Assembly (NCBI GenBank): GCA_938042245.1
Contig: CALIRO010000033.1
Span: 1 to 57,924 of the forward strand
From: an uncultured Thermoguttaceae bacterium
GTDB taxonomy: Bacteria; Planctomycetota; Planctomycetia; Pirellulales; Thermoguttaceae
Reading direction: 5' to 3'
DNA: 57,924 nucleotides
In this document: positions 17,613-26,180 of the stretch, one piece after another
Numbering within the stretch: the stretch's first letter is position 1
Layout of the letters: the number at the start of each line of letters is the position of its first letter
Translations under genes and position numbers: made by a program
Notes under the pieces: model-generated
Databases searched by the model: none
The model's input: the letters and a program-made list of their open reading frames with translations, nothing else
Told to the model about the DNA's origin: nothing

Positions 17613-19064
17613 TCAAAACGACAACAGCACTTGCCAGATGTACGTATATGCCATGGCATCGCACTCTTCCCAGATCCGGCGTATCAACTGTTCGTCTCCG
17701 GTGAACTTTTCCGGAAACTCTTGGCGTTTTTCTTGCCAGGGGATGACCACGCCGGGCGGACGAATCCGGCAACCAGGTTGATCGATCGGTTCGATGGGTT
17801 GCCAGGCTCTGCTTGGAGTGGGGGGCAGCTCCACAAACTCCGGCTGGTCATAAACCCCGTATTGCCGGGTAAACTCGGTCATCGCTCGGACATTTTCTAC
17901 TTTCGGTTCATTTTGCATGATGGCGGAGGCGTCCATGATGTAGCCGCCGTCTCGGCCCAAAAAGTCGATGAGTTTTTTGCAATATCCTTCTACCTCTTCC
18001 GGGGTACCGAAGGCCAGCACATCGTTAGGCATGCCACCGGATAAGCAGAACTTTTCGCCCAGTTTTTCCCGGCAAAGTTCCGGCGTAGTTCGGTCGATGT
18101 GGAAGATGATACTTCGTTCGGGAAGTTCGGCAAAATAATCCAAGTTGCCGTCCCAATCCCCCTCGGCATAGTAGAGCGTTTGGATGCCATCCCGCCAAAG
18201 CTCTTCGGTAATCCACTTGAGCGTGGGCCAATAGAACTTCTCGAATTGTTGGCGAGATAGAAATGGCACACAGCCTCGGTGCATCCAGAGGCCGACCGGC
18301 AGGTTCCGGTCCGGATCGGCTCCGCTTCGGGCCACATGCAACAGGTGCGGCGCCAGGGCTTCGCAGGCAGCCAGCACCTTCTGCGGTCGAAGGAAAAGAT
18401 CCGTGCACAGCCCCTTATAGCCTCGGAGTTTGTCGGCCAGGATGTCCAACGGCGCTTTTAGGATGCCCGACAGGGCCGGTACAGTGCCCGATTCCCGCCG
18501 CAACAGCTCATTTTGCTTTCCAAAGGCCATAAAATAGGCCAACATGTTCATGCCGCCTTTGAGGAACGACATGTTGTTCCGGAACGTGTTCGGCTGGCCC
18601 AGGGGGACCACATCGGCGGCCACCCTCGGAAGCCATACATTCATCAGATACCCGGTTGGGTCTTCGATCAATAGATCATATTCATCCGGGCGCATCCAAG
18701 CCTGCTCTTCCGGCGGTTCCAGGTATTGGAAGCCGGTATCCGGCGGCAGTTCTACCCCGGGCGTCGCATAGTATCGCAGGCCGATCGCCTGCACCAAGCC
18801 GGCCCAGCCATACACCATGTTCGGCACGACGGCATCCCAGTCAAAATCGGCCGCACATCGCCGAGCTGCCGCAAACGCCTTCCAAAAATCCTGCGTTACC
18901 TCCTGCACCGTATAACCGGCGTACAGGGCGGTAAACTCGGCCACAAACGGGCGGATCGGCACCTGGTCGGGTTTGCCTTTGCGCATAGCGGTTACATACC
19001 GGCGCAGACGCTCTTGATACCGCTGCTCCATCTCGATTGTGGAAGTCTCACTACCCGTGCTCAT
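17613..19064 (-). CDS. Uroporphyrinogen-decarboxylase-family protein, probable corrinoid methyltransferase
   Basis: Protein of 483 residues from the preferred start MSTGSETSTIEMEQ, with AGGAAGG about 8 bases upstream; a start at 19181 would add 39 residues of no resemblance. The UroD-like TIM barrel shows DWDAVVPNMVYGWAG, FYWPTLKWITEEL, YYAEGDWDGNLDY, IFHIDR and a closing CLSGGMPNDVLAFGTPEEV. Its length and these motifs fit the MtaA/MtbA-like and O-demethylase branch rather than haem-pathway HemE (about 350 residues). Together with the adjacent corrinoid protein it probably moves methyl groups from a methylated substrate to a carrier such as tetrahydrofolate. The substrate and the second methyltransferase are not in the window. 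Confidence 0.85.
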   Translation of the reverse strand: MSTGSETSTIEMEQRYQERLRRYVTAMRKGKPDQVPIRPFVAEFTALYAGYTVQEVTQDFWKAFAAARRCAADFDWDAVVPNMVYGWAGLVQAIGLRYYATPGVELPPDTGFQYLEPPEEQAWMRPDEYDLLIEDPTGYLMNVWLPRVAADVVPLGQPNTFRNNMSFLKGGMNMLAYFMAFGKQNELLRRESGTVPALSGILKAPLDILADKLRGYKGLCTDLFLRPQKVLAACEALAPHLLHVARSGADPDRNLPVGLWMHRGCVPFLSRQQFEKFYWPTLKWITEELWRDGIQTLYYAEGDWDGNLDYFAELPERSIIFHIDRTTPELCREKLGEKFCLSGGMPNDVLAFGTPEEVEGYCKKLIDFLGRDGGYIMDASAIMQNEPKVENVRAMTEFTRQYGVYDQPEFVELPPTPSRAWQPIEPIDQPGCRIRPPGVVIPWQEKRQEFPEKFTGDEQLIRRIWEECDAMAYTYIWQVLLSF

Positions 19065-19560
19065 AAGAAACACCCTTCCTGAAGCCCGAAACGGAAACGG
19101 GAAAAACTTTCCCAAAATTGTACCATTTGTCGGTAAGAACGGAACCAGTCCATCTCCCTCCCGACAGGAGGTCTCAGCCATTGGTCCTCTCCATCAGATG
19201 GGCGGATTCTTGAAAAAGACCTTCCTGGCCGGGGGAGTATTCTTCCAGAAGTATGTCTGTTGGGCCTCCAGCAAAGACGGCTGATGGAGGATAGTAAAGA
19301 GAGAAGACTTTCATGAGGAAGGGGCTTGTATACTACCAAAAGGTATATTGATACCACTCTTAAGTGGGATACATGGGGGGTTTATTTGCCCTTTTGCCCA
19401 GCACAACTTATGGTTGTAAAGATAACAGAGGGGAAAAAGGCCCCATGGGGTGGGCTTTTCCGAGGGCTTCTTCCCCCCTGTTAAGCAGGGAGTATTTTCT
19501 GCCCGGGACAGGTGGGATAAGCTAGGTTAATAGATTTTCCTTCCTGGCAGGGTTGCAAGC
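19065..19560. other. Divergent intergenic region, 496 bp
   Basis: No gene seen. It separates the minus-strand methyltransferase gene from the plus-strand pentapeptide gene and should hold both promoters. It contains a small perfect hairpin CCACT-CTTA-AGTGG at 19,354-19,367, one of a class of short intergenic palindromes in this window. Confidence 0.4.
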
Positions 19561-20070
19561 ATGTCCATGTCCACCAGCCGGAGGGTGCCTGCCCTGATTG
19601 AGATCAAGCATAAAACCACCGGAGAATTGCTCTATTTGGTCGAGGCCCGAAATTTAATGGGGATCGATCTTACCGGGGTGGTGTTGGCGGGGGCGAATCT
19701 AAGTCGGCAAAACCTCTCCCGGGCTAATCTGGAAGGAGCAGACCTCCAAGAGGCTGACCTGAGTTTTTCCATGTTCTATAACACTCGCCTGGTCCGAGCC
19801 AAACTCTGCCGATGCCAACTCCAAGGAGCTTCTTTTCACTCCTCCGAACTGATCGAAGCGGATCTTTCGGAAGCCAACTTCTATCATACTAACTTGGTTC
19901 TTTGCGATTTGACCCGGGCCGTGCTAGTAGGCGCAAAATTCCTCGGTGCCGATCTTACCGGCACGGTTCTCACCGACGCCAATCTCCAAGGGGCCACCTT
20001 CGACACCGAGACCGTCTGGCCGGCGGGTTTTGATCCCCTGGCTCATGGAGCCAGCCGATTAACCGAATAA
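19561..20070 (+). CDS. Pentapeptide-repeat protein
   Basis: Protein of 169 residues dominated by tandem A(D/N)LXX pentapeptides from about residue 40 to 155 (GANLS, RANLE, GADLQ, EADLS, EANF, GADLT, DANLQ). These form a right-handed quadrilateral beta helix. A short N-terminal beta segment (IEIKHKTTGELLYLVEARNLMGIDL) precedes it. There is no signal peptide, so it is probably cytosolic. The family includes DNA-gyrase-protecting DNA mimics and scaffolds, but nothing here shows which role applies. The Shine-Dalgarno match is weak (GGCAGGG). A terminator follows the stop codon. Confidence 0.9.
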   Translation: MSMSTSRRVPALIEIKHKTTGELLYLVEARNLMGIDLTGVVLAGANLSRQNLSRANLEGADLQEADLSFSMFYNTRLVRAKLCRCQLQGASFHSSELIEADLSEANFYHTNLVLCDLTRAVLVGAKFLGADLTGTVLTDANLQGATFDTETVWPAGFDPLAHGASRLTE

Positions 20071-20503
20071 CCCCCCTTAAAAGGGGCCCCAAAGCCCCAA
20101 AAAGGGCTTTCTTACCCCTCTAATAGTCTAAATGCTTCTAAATCGGCCCCGAAAAAAGTTTCGAGCTGCCCTCTGCAATGGCAATAGGGTACTATATACC
20201 CCCCTCTTAGTGGGTAAAATACTTTTCCTCAGTTACCAGAAGGGGTCGATCGGATTCTGGTTTTCTTCCCCCTCTTTCGATCTTGTTTTATTGGGGCAGA
20301 GGTACCGTGTTAGGGAAAGATCTTCGGCGAATCGGCTTTACCCTGCCAATCAAGGGAGTAAAATAAAAACCTTAATCTTCTGAAAAACTATGGTATTCTG
20401 GACAACTACCCTTTGAGGGTTTATGCGTCGTTTGGGGCAATAAAGCCAGTCCATCAGATGGTGTAGATGGGTAATCCCCTGTGAGAAGGGACAAAGGAAT
20501 CTA
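20071..20503. other. Upstream region of the complex I operon, 433 bp
   Basis: After the terminator no gene is seen. The region contains a short palindrome CCCCTCTTAGTGGG (about 20,201-20,214), and an AT-rich stretch around 20,360-20,420 that is a plausible promoter zone for nuoA-N, though I cannot assign -35/-10 boxes. AAAGGA lies 6 bases before the nuoA start. Confidence 0.4.
20072..20113 (+). terminator. Terminator of the pentapeptide gene
   Basis: Two hairpins follow the stop codon: CCCC-TTAAAA-GGGG (20,073-20,089), then AAAGCCC (20,091-20,097) with GGGCTTT (20,104-20,110) and a pyrimidine run CTT. Together they look like an intrinsic terminator separating this gene from the complex I operon. 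Confidence 0.6.
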
Positions 20504-21193
20504 ATGAATCCCGTAGAGACGGCAACCTATGTAGTAATTTTTCTGGGGGTAGGGGCGGGGTTTGTTTGGATAGCTTTAGGGCTGGGGGGGCTGCTTCGGC
20601 CTCAGCGGCCTACCCCCCTAAAACAAGCTACCTATGAATGTGGCGAACTGACGATCGGACCAAGCGATTTGCAATTTGATCTGCGCTTCTATGTGGTGGC
20701 CTTGGTGTTTCTGGTGTTTGAGGTGGAGTTGGCCTTCTTTTTTCCCTGGGCAAAGGTCTTTGGCCAGCTAGGCCGGCAGGGCAGGGGATGGGTGGAGGGA
20801 CAAGAAGCGGCGGCCCAGGCACTGCCTGTACCGCCCCTTTCCGCCCAATCCTCTCCACCGGGCTTTATAGGTCCTCCGGGGACGAGCAAGTACCGACCAG
20901 CCGTTCCCAGCCAACGGATAAGCCCCTCCCACACCTGGGAGTCATCAGGCCCCTTGGATCGGCGATTCCTTTGGTTAGCCGCCAGCGAACTGGGACTGTT
21001 TCTAGCCATTGTGTTGGGAGGCTTTTTCTACGTTTGGTATCAGGGGGATTTCGATTGGGTACGTGCCTTGGAGGCCTTGCCGACAGCCGAAGAGGTGGCG
21101 GCCTCGGCCTTTTCTGGGCCGACTGGCACAGGCCACCTCCTCTCAGCAGCCTCTGCTGGGAAGGCGCCTATGCAGTTGGGAACCTCTGAATAA
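20504..21193 (+). CDS. nuoA: NADH-quinone oxidoreductase subunit A, with large loop insert
   Basis: Small membrane subunit of respiratory complex I; it helps form the quinone-site loop. TM1 is at about 10-31, the conserved loop holds YECGE (44-48), TM2 is about 62-83 (FEVELAFFFPWA), and TM3 about 157-178. NuoA is usually 120-150 residues; this one has 229. The excess is a hydrophilic Pro/Ser/Gly/Gln-rich insert (about 86-153) between TM2 and TM3 and a roughly 45-residue tail. The last four residues (GTSE) and the stop codon are encoded by the 189-bp element that begins at 21,179. nuoB, normally next, is absent. Confidence 0.92.
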   Translation: MNPVETATYVVIFLGVGAGFVWIALGLGGLLRPQRPTPLKQATYECGELTIGPSDLQFDLRFYVVALVFLVFEVELAFFFPWAKVFGQLGRQGRGWVEGQEAAAQALPVPPLSAQSSPPGFIGPPGTSKYRPAVPSQRISPSHTWESSGPLDRRFLWLAASELGLFLAIVLGGFFYVWYQGDFDWVRALEALPTAEEVAASAFSGPTGTGHLLSAASAGKAPMQLGTSE

Positions 21194-21367
21194 TTCAAAG
21201 GATATAGTTTTACACTATTTCGGAACCTTCGTCAACAGGCCCAACATATAGTGGCATTGCCAACATGAGACTCCCTATATAGTGCCCAGCAAGGGGAACC
21301 GATAGGCAAAGGAATAGATCAAATGTTCATAAAGTTTACGTGATGTTCAAGATTTTGCAGAGCTTCC
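21179..21367 (+). mobile_element. 189-bp MITE-like element, copy 2, overlapping the nuoA end
   Basis: Same element as at 16,581: begins GGAACCTCTGAATAATTC, ends TTTTGCAGAGCTTCC. Its first 15 bases encode the end of NuoA including the stop (GGA-ACC-TCT-GAA-TAA). It fills most of the 236-bp gap between nuoA and nuoC. The flanks read GTTG on the left and CGTTGG on the right, a possible imperfect target duplication. Confidence 0.7.
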
Positions 21368-21429
21368 CGTTGGTATAATTCTCCCTTTCGTTATACGTAC
21401 CGATGCCTTTCCCCTCAGAACAATAGACC

Positions 21430-21957
21430 ATGGAAATTTCCCAGATGGTTTCCCAGCTTCGAGAGCGATTTCCTGAAGCTATTTTGACCGAGAACCTAGA
21501 GGCTTTGGACCCGTGGGTGCAGGTAGCCCCAGCGTGGCTACGCCAGGTATGCTTCTATTTACGAGACGATCCCCAGTTGCGCTTCCAGATGCTGCATCTG
21601 ATTACCGCCGTAGATTATTTAGAAAAAGCTAGCTCTGGCCCTGAAACGGTCTCGGAGGGGCATTTCGAGCTGCTGTATCATTTGAGTAGTTTAGAGCATC
21701 GGCATCGCTTGGTTCTGAAACTACGTTTACCACGGTGGAAGGAGGATCGGATCGGCCAATTGCCCGAAGTTCCCACGGTCTCCGACATTTGGCCAGCCGC
21801 TAACTGGCATGAACGGGAAGTCTATGACCTAAGCGGCGTCCGATTTGTCGGCCATCCCGATCTGCGCCGCATCCTCTGCCCAGAAGATTGGCAAGGCCAT
21901 CCGCTCCGCAAAGATTACTCGATGTCCCATCAGTATCAAGGCATCCCAGGCCGATAA
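21430..21957 (+). CDS. nuoC: NADH-quinone oxidoreductase subunit C
   Basis: Peripheral-arm subunit (30-kDa type) of complex I, 175 residues. The family signature is [20 protein letters not shown] (within 125-146), followed by [18 protein letters not shown]. It is not fused to NuoD, unlike in Escherichia coli. The ATG at 21,430 has no recognisable Shine-Dalgarno sequence. NuoC normally docks on NuoB and NuoD; NuoB is not encoded nearby. Nine bases separate the NuoC stop from the NuoD start, so the two are translationally coupled. Confidence 0.95.
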   Translation: MEISQMVSQLRERFPEAILTENLEALDPWVQVAPAWLRQVCFYLRDDPQLRFQMLHLITAVDYLEKASSGPETVSEGHFELLYHLSSLEHRHRLVLKLRLPRWKEDRIGQLPEVPTVSDIWPAANWHEREVYDLSGVRFVGHPDLRRILCPEDWQGHPLRKDYSMSHQYQGIPGR

Positions 21958-21966
21958 GGAAAGCCT

Positions 21967-23217
21967 TTGGACTTTCGGCGGAGGAAATCCCTTTGGAATA
22001 TCAGTAACCAAGGTTCTACCAGGTTCATCGCCTTGCCGCCCGAAGAATTCGACCTACAGACCGACGAAATTGTCGTCAACATGGGACCACAGCATCCCAG
22101 CACGCATGGGGTGCTTCGGCTCATCTTGCGCACCGACGGCGAGGTGGTCAAACAGGTCCAGCCGGAAATCGGTTATCTGCATCGCTGCGCCGAGAAGATC
22201 GGCGAGAATCTGACGGTTCGGCAATTTACGCCATATACCGATCGGCTAGACTACTTGGCCGCCATGAACATGAATCTAGGTTGGGCTTTATGTGTGGAGA
22301 AACTGTTGGGCTGGCAGGTGCCGGAAAAATGCCGCCATCTCCGGGTACTGATGGCGGAGCTGGATCGCATTGCCAGCCACTTGGTGGCGGTGGGTACCTA
22401 TGGCCTGGACCTAGGAAGTTTCACCCCCTTTATGTATTGTTTTCGGGAGCGGGAGAAGATCTTGAACCTATTCGAGGCGGTTTGCGGCGCCCGGCTGACG
22501 TATCACTATATTGTGCCGGGCGGGGTGATGGCCGATTTGCCGCCCGGTTGGCTCCAGGAGTGCAGCCGCTTTCTCGATCAATTTCCGCCCACCTTGGCCG
22601 ACCTTCACGCCCTGCTAACGACCAATTATATTTTTATCCGCCGAACAGCCGGGATTGGGGTCTTGCCGTTGCAGACGGCCATCAGTTACGGCTGCACCGG
22701 GCCGGTCTTGCGGGCCAGCGGCCTCCGGTGGGACCTGCGCCGGCATGGGGAGCCAATCTATACGCAAATGTACGCCCCCTATGACTTTCAGATCGTCGCC
22801 CCTCAGGAGGGCCAGTATCCCGACGACGGCATTTCGCCCGCTGTGCCTGACGAAGCTGTCTTGGGCGATTGCTGGCATCGGTTTTATGTCCGGATGCGCG
22901 AAATCGTTCAATCGGTCCAGATCGTCCGGCAAGCCATCCGGTTTTATCAAGAGGCCTCCGGCACGGTCGGCGAACCGATGAAAATCCAGCAAAAACTTCC
23001 CGTAGCGGAAGCCTACCTGGAAACCGAATCGCCCAAAGGGCAATTGGGGTTTTTGATTGTCGGCCAGGGCACGCCGATCCCCCGACGGGTCCGCATCCGC
23101 TCCGGCAGTTTTTGCAACCTTTCGGTGCTGTCGGAATTGTGCCGGGGTTGTTTGGTGGCCGATGTACCGGCCATTGTGGGTTCGTTGGATATTGTCCTCG
23201 GAGAGGTGGACCGGTAA
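21967..23217 (+). CDS. nuoD: NADH-quinone oxidoreductase subunit D
   Basis: 49-kDa-type peripheral subunit that forms the quinone-binding cavity, 416 residues, normal length. It starts at TTG with AAGGAAA 5-6 bases upstream. Diagnostic segments: VVNMGPQHPSTHGVLRL, EIGYLHRCAEKIGE, YTDRLDYLAAMNMN, and the C-terminal SELCRGCLVADVPAIVGSLD. The quinone-coordinating histidine lies in HPSTHG. There are no large inserts, in contrast to the membrane subunits. A 229-bp repeat-containing gap separates it from nuoH. Confidence 0.96.
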   Translation: MDFRRRKSLWNISNQGSTRFIALPPEEFDLQTDEIVVNMGPQHPSTHGVLRLILRTDGEVVKQVQPEIGYLHRCAEKIGENLTVRQFTPYTDRLDYLAAMNMNLGWALCVEKLLGWQVPEKCRHLRVLMAELDRIASHLVAVGTYGLDLGSFTPFMYCFREREKILNLFEAVCGARLTYHYIVPGGVMADLPPGWLQECSRFLDQFPPTLADLHALLTTNYIFIRRTAGIGVLPLQTAISYGCTGPVLRASGLRWDLRRHGEPIYTQMYAPYDFQIVAPQEGQYPDDGISPAVPDEAVLGDCWHRFYVRMREIVQSVQIVRQAIRFYQEASGTVGEPMKIQQKLPVAEAYLETESPKGQLGFLIVGQGTPIPRRVRIRSGSFCNLSVLSELCRGCLVADVPAIVGSLDIVLGEVDR

Positions 23218-23321
23218 GCGCATTTTTGGGCCTTCCAAAGGAACTGTAGGAGCTATCGTTGCCGGTTTGCTCACCCAAGCGGGGGGCTCGGGAGCGCGGA
23301 CGTCCCGCCCGCATTCCCCCT

Positions 23322-23392
23322 CACCCTAACCCTCTCCCACCAGGGGAGAGGGGATTTGTTTGCCTCTCCCCTGGAGCGGGAGAGGGGAAAAA
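23322..23392. repeat. Intergenic repeat of the CTCACCCTAACCCTCTCCC family
   Basis: The nuoD-nuoH gap contains CCCTCACCCTAACCCTCTC, then ACCAGGGGAGAGGGG, then CTCTCCCCTGGAGCGGGAG. The arms can pair as hairpins. It belongs to the same family as the copy at 12,125-12,215 and interrupts what is otherwise a compact operon. Confidence 0.65.
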
Positions 23393-23446
23393 ACCGGTTT
23401 ATATTGATGGACTTTCATACATCATTAGTTTCCCAACACACCTTCT

Positions 23447-24697
23447 ATGCTTTCCTGGTTTTTGCAATTCGGTTTTCCGGACTGGCTTGCCTATGGGGCC
23501 GCTGGGCTAGTCAAGGCCATTTTGGTCTTGGTCCTGGTGCTTTTTGTGCCCATGTTGGCCCTGTGGATGGAGCGGAAGATTGCTGGTCGGATACAGGATC
23601 GGCTTGGGCCGACGCGCACCGGAGGCCGGTTCGGCTGGTTGCAGTCGCCGGCCGATGGGATCAAGCTCTTGATGAAAGAGGATATTATTCCGGCGGCGGC
23701 GGATCCGTTGCTATTCCGGCTGGCGCCGTATCTGAGTTTTTGCGCCGCCTTTTGTGTGTTTGTGGTCTTACCGGTGGCCGATGGCTGGGCGCCGGCCGGT
23801 TGGGACTCGGCACTGTTTTTCTTTTTGGCCGTGGCGGGGTTGGAGGTCTTCGGCGTGATCTTGGCCGGGTATGCTTCCGGCTCCAAATGGTCGCTTTTCG
23901 GCGCCATGCGCGAAGCCGCCCAAGTGGTCAGCTATGAAGTGCCCCTGGGCCTATGTGTGCTCGTCCCGGTGGTGGTGGTTGGCAGCCTGGACCTGCAAGA
24001 GATCGGCCGAATGCAAGAGGGCTGGTTCACCGGCTGGCTAATCTTCCATGATCCGTTCGTGTTTTTGATCTTTTGGATTTACGCTGCTTGTGCCATGGCC
24101 GGGCTGAACCGGGCGCCGTTCGACCTGCCCGAAGCCGAAAGCGAACTCGTGGCCGGCTTTGCCACCGAATACTCCGGCTTCCGATGGGCGGTGTTTTTCA
24201 TGGCCGAGTATGCCGCCATGTTCGCCTGGAGCGGCCTGGGGGCGATTCTTTTCTTCGGCGGATGGAACGGACCGGTTCCGGTGGCGAGTTGGCTGGGCCT
24301 GGTATCGGCCAATGGGCCTGTGGCCGGTTTTCTGGGGAATTTGCTCGGCATGGTCAATTTCCTGATCAAGGGCTTTCTGGGGGTAACGGTGATGATCTGG
24401 GCTCGCTGGACCCTACCCCGATTGCGGATTGACCAGGTCATTGCCATGTGTTGGAAATACTGCGTGCCGTTGGCCACCCTGATGCTGGTGGGCGTGGTGC
24501 TCTGGCAAGGAATGACCCTCGAATGGTGTTCCGCGCCGCCTGCCGACGCCGCCCAAGAGCCAAGCTCGATCCCTAGTCAATGGCCTGGCCGCTCGGCGGG
24601 CTCTGGCAAAGCAGCCCCGGCAGCTATGTGGAGATTTGCTGGGCGGCTATGCGCCGATTTGCAGGTAATGGAGAATAAAGAAGAAATAGTCCCATGA
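23447..24697 (+). CDS. nuoH: NADH-quinone oxidoreductase subunit H
   Basis: Membrane subunit linking the peripheral arm to the proton-pumping arm; forms part of the quinone tunnel. It has 416 residues with about eight to nine transmembrane helices. Conserved loops are MERKIAGRIQDRLGPTRTGG, ADGIKLLMKEDIIP, and NRAPFDLPEAESELVAGFAT, which is diagnostic. WARWTLPRLRIDQ lies near the C-terminus. A tail of about 55 Pro/Ser/Ala-rich residues after the last helix is unusual. No Shine-Dalgarno sequence is evident. It overlaps nuoJ by 4 bases (ATGA). nuoI, which usually follows nuoH, is missing. Confidence 0.95.
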   Translation: MLSWFLQFGFPDWLAYGAAGLVKAILVLVLVLFVPMLALWMERKIAGRIQDRLGPTRTGGRFGWLQSPADGIKLLMKEDIIPAAADPLLFRLAPYLSFCAAFCVFVVLPVADGWAPAGWDSALFFFLAVAGLEVFGVILAGYASGSKWSLFGAMREAAQVVSYEVPLGLCVLVPVVVVGSLDLQEIGRMQEGWFTGWLIFHDPFVFLIFWIYAACAMAGLNRAPFDLPEAESELVAGFATEYSGFRWAVFFMAEYAAMFAWSGLGAILFFGGWNGPVPVASWLGLVSANGPVAGFLGNLLGMVNFLIKGFLGVTVMIWARWTLPRLRIDQVIAMCWKYCVPLATLMLVGVVLWQGMTLEWCSAPPADAAQEPSSIPSQWPGRSAGSGKAAPAAMWRFAGRLCADLQVMENKEEIVP

Positions 24698-25503
24698 GCG
24701 GATCCATTTTGCCAACCATCCTGTTTTTCCTGTTTGCCAGCCTGGCCTGTGCCGGGGCGGTAGGCGTATTGCTCTTGCAAAGGATTGTTTATATGGCAGG
24801 GGCGTTGTTGGTCAGCTTGGCTGGGGTGGCAGGACTGTTTTTTATTGCCGGGGCCGATTTTGTTGGGCTAGTGCAACTGATGGTCTATGTGGGCGGTACG
24901 GTGGTGCTATTGGCCTTTGGTGTGATGCTGACAGCCCGTCGGAGCCAACCGGGCTGGCAAGTACCTGCCGGCCAGTGGGCAGCAGGACTGGCTGTCGGCG
25001 CCGTTCTTTTGGCGGTTCTGCTCTGGAGCGTCTTGGCCGTTCCGCCCTGGCGCAGCGTCTGGCCAACGGTTTCTGCGGAAGGAGCTCCTTCAGGAGGTGT
25101 TGCAACGGTTACTACGGGCAGTGCTTATCAGCAGGAAGCCCAGCCCGGCACGATCGGCCCCTTGGGTTGGGCCCTGCTGGGCGTTCGGACTGATCGGGCA
25201 ATCCAACAAGATTCCTCTCAGGCCCCACTGGATTCGTCTCAGGCCCAAGCGAATTTTTCTCAGGCTCCGCCGAATCGCTTTCAGGCACGCCCGGATTCAG
25301 CTCAGACTGTTTTGGATCCCTCCCAGGAAGACGCCCGGCAGACCGGCCGGAGCGGCTACCTGTTGCCGTTTGAAATCATTTCCGTTCATTTGGTTTTGGT
25401 GTTGATAGGGGCGGCGTTTTTGGCCCGCGCCAGAATTCCTTTCCCTAGTTCGCCTCTGCCCGCCGTGGGAGAGGCCGGCTTGACCAACGGCCAAGCCGGG
25501 TGA
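24694..25503 (+). CDS. nuoJ: NADH-quinone oxidoreductase subunit J, with tandem-repeat insert
   Basis: Membrane subunit with the pi-bulge TM3 region of complex I. The first helices cover about residues 5-75 (AGALLVSLAGVAGLFF, VQLMVYVGGTVVLLAFGVML), another lies around 90-112, and the last around 225-248. Typical NuoJ is 165-200 residues; this one has 269. The excess is a hydrophilic segment between the last two helices that contains six 7-residue repeats (SQA-type units: DSSQAPL, DSSQAQA, NFSQAPP and relatives), encoded by a 21-bp tandem repeat. Translationally coupled to nuoH. The C-terminal end merges into an intergenic repeat. Confidence 0.93.
   Translation: MSGSILPTILFFLFASLACAGAVGVLLLQRIVYMAGALLVSLAGVAGLFFIAGADFVGLVQLMVYVGGTVVLLAFGVMLTARRSQPGWQVPAGQWAAGLAVGAVLLAVLLWSVLAVPPWRSVWPTVSAEGAPSGGVATVTTGSAYQQEAQPGTIGPLGWALLGVRTDRAIQQDSSQAPLDSSQAQANFSQAPPNRFQARPDSAQTVLDPSQEDARQTGRSGYLLPFEIISVHLVLVLIGAAFLARARIPFPSSPLPAVGEAGLTNGQAG
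25210..25335 (+). repeat. 21-bp tandem repeat, six units, inside nuoJ
   Basis: Units start at 25210, 25231, 25252, 25273, 25294 and 25315. Each encodes (D/N)xSQAxx or a close variant, with a shared TCTCAGG-like core. The frame is kept because 21 is a multiple of three. The units have diverged substantially, so the expansion is not recent. Confidence 0.85.
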
Positions 25504-25612
25504 GGGGGCGCCGCCACGCCTCTCTCCGCTGCGGGAGAGGCCGGCCTGCGCAGCAGGCCGGGTGAGTATACCGTGTTGAAGTCAAGGGGGCCTAGGAACC
25601 CCTCGCCGTTGA
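25440..25612. repeat. Degenerate repeats and hairpin between nuoJ and nuoK
   Basis: Two related segments carry CGTGGGAGAGGCCGGCTTGA and CTGCGGGAGAGGCCGGC, each ending in a CCGGGTGAG phrase; the first runs through the end of the nuoJ frame. A further hairpin CCCCTCG-CCGTTGA-CGAGGGG lies at about 25,597-25,621. They look like the same repeat family as at 12.1 and 23.3 kb. Confidence 0.5.
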
Positions 25613-25685
25613 CGAGGGGACCTTCCTGTGTTCATTCGCCCGAACTGTGGCAAATGGTTAAATCCCACTTTGGAGCACGCTGGTC

Positions 25686-26021
25686 ATGTTGCATCCAGTT
25701 ACGCTGGCCCATTATTTGGTAGTTGGTGCGGTGCTTTTTAGCTGTGGGGTGCTCTGCATGGTGCTGAAGCGGAACGCCCTGGGCGTGTTGATGGGCGTAG
25801 AACTGGCGCTAAACGGGGCCAATATCAATTGGGTGGCTCTGTCGAGCCCGGCCTTGCGAGCGGACCCAGCCTGGAGCCTCGGGCTGGACGGCCAGTTGAT
25901 GGCCCTGTTTGTCATTGTTCTGGCAGCAGGCGAGGCCGCTGTCGCCTTGGCCATCGCCCTGAATTATTATCGATTGTATCTATCGGTCGATGTCGATCAG
26001 GCTAGTCAGTTAAAAGGATAG
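25686..26021 (+). CDS. nuoK: NADH-quinone oxidoreductase subunit K
   Basis: Small antiporter-like (MrpC-type) membrane subunit, 111 residues with three helices. Characteristic segments are GVLMGVELALNGANINWVA, with the key membrane glutamate in MGVELALN, and LAAGEAAVALAIALNYYR, with the second membrane glutamate. It has no insert, unlike J, L, M and N. GGAG lies 11 bases upstream of the ATG. It sits between nuoJ and nuoL, with about 160-180 bp of repeat-like sequence on each side. Confidence 0.95.
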   Translation: MLHPVTLAHYLVVGAVLFSCGVLCMVLKRNALGVLMGVELALNGANINWVALSSPALRADPAWSLGLDGQLMALFVIVLAAGEAAVALAIALNYYRLYLSVDVDQASQLKG

Positions 26022-26180
26022 ATCCCTGAAAAATTGTCCCCTACCAGGGAATAGGCGGGTTTCTGCACTCTACGGAACTTGTACCCATTTCCTAAGTAAT
26101 GCCAGTGGGAAAAGTTTTCTGCATCTTCCCTTCCGGAGTAGCAAAACCTCGTACCCATTTCCTAAGGATTTCAATCGCCG

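Noticed and set aside
25210..25335. CRISPR-like array
   Set aside because: The repeated 21-bp units are contiguous without spacers and in frame within nuoJ, so it is a coding tandem repeat.
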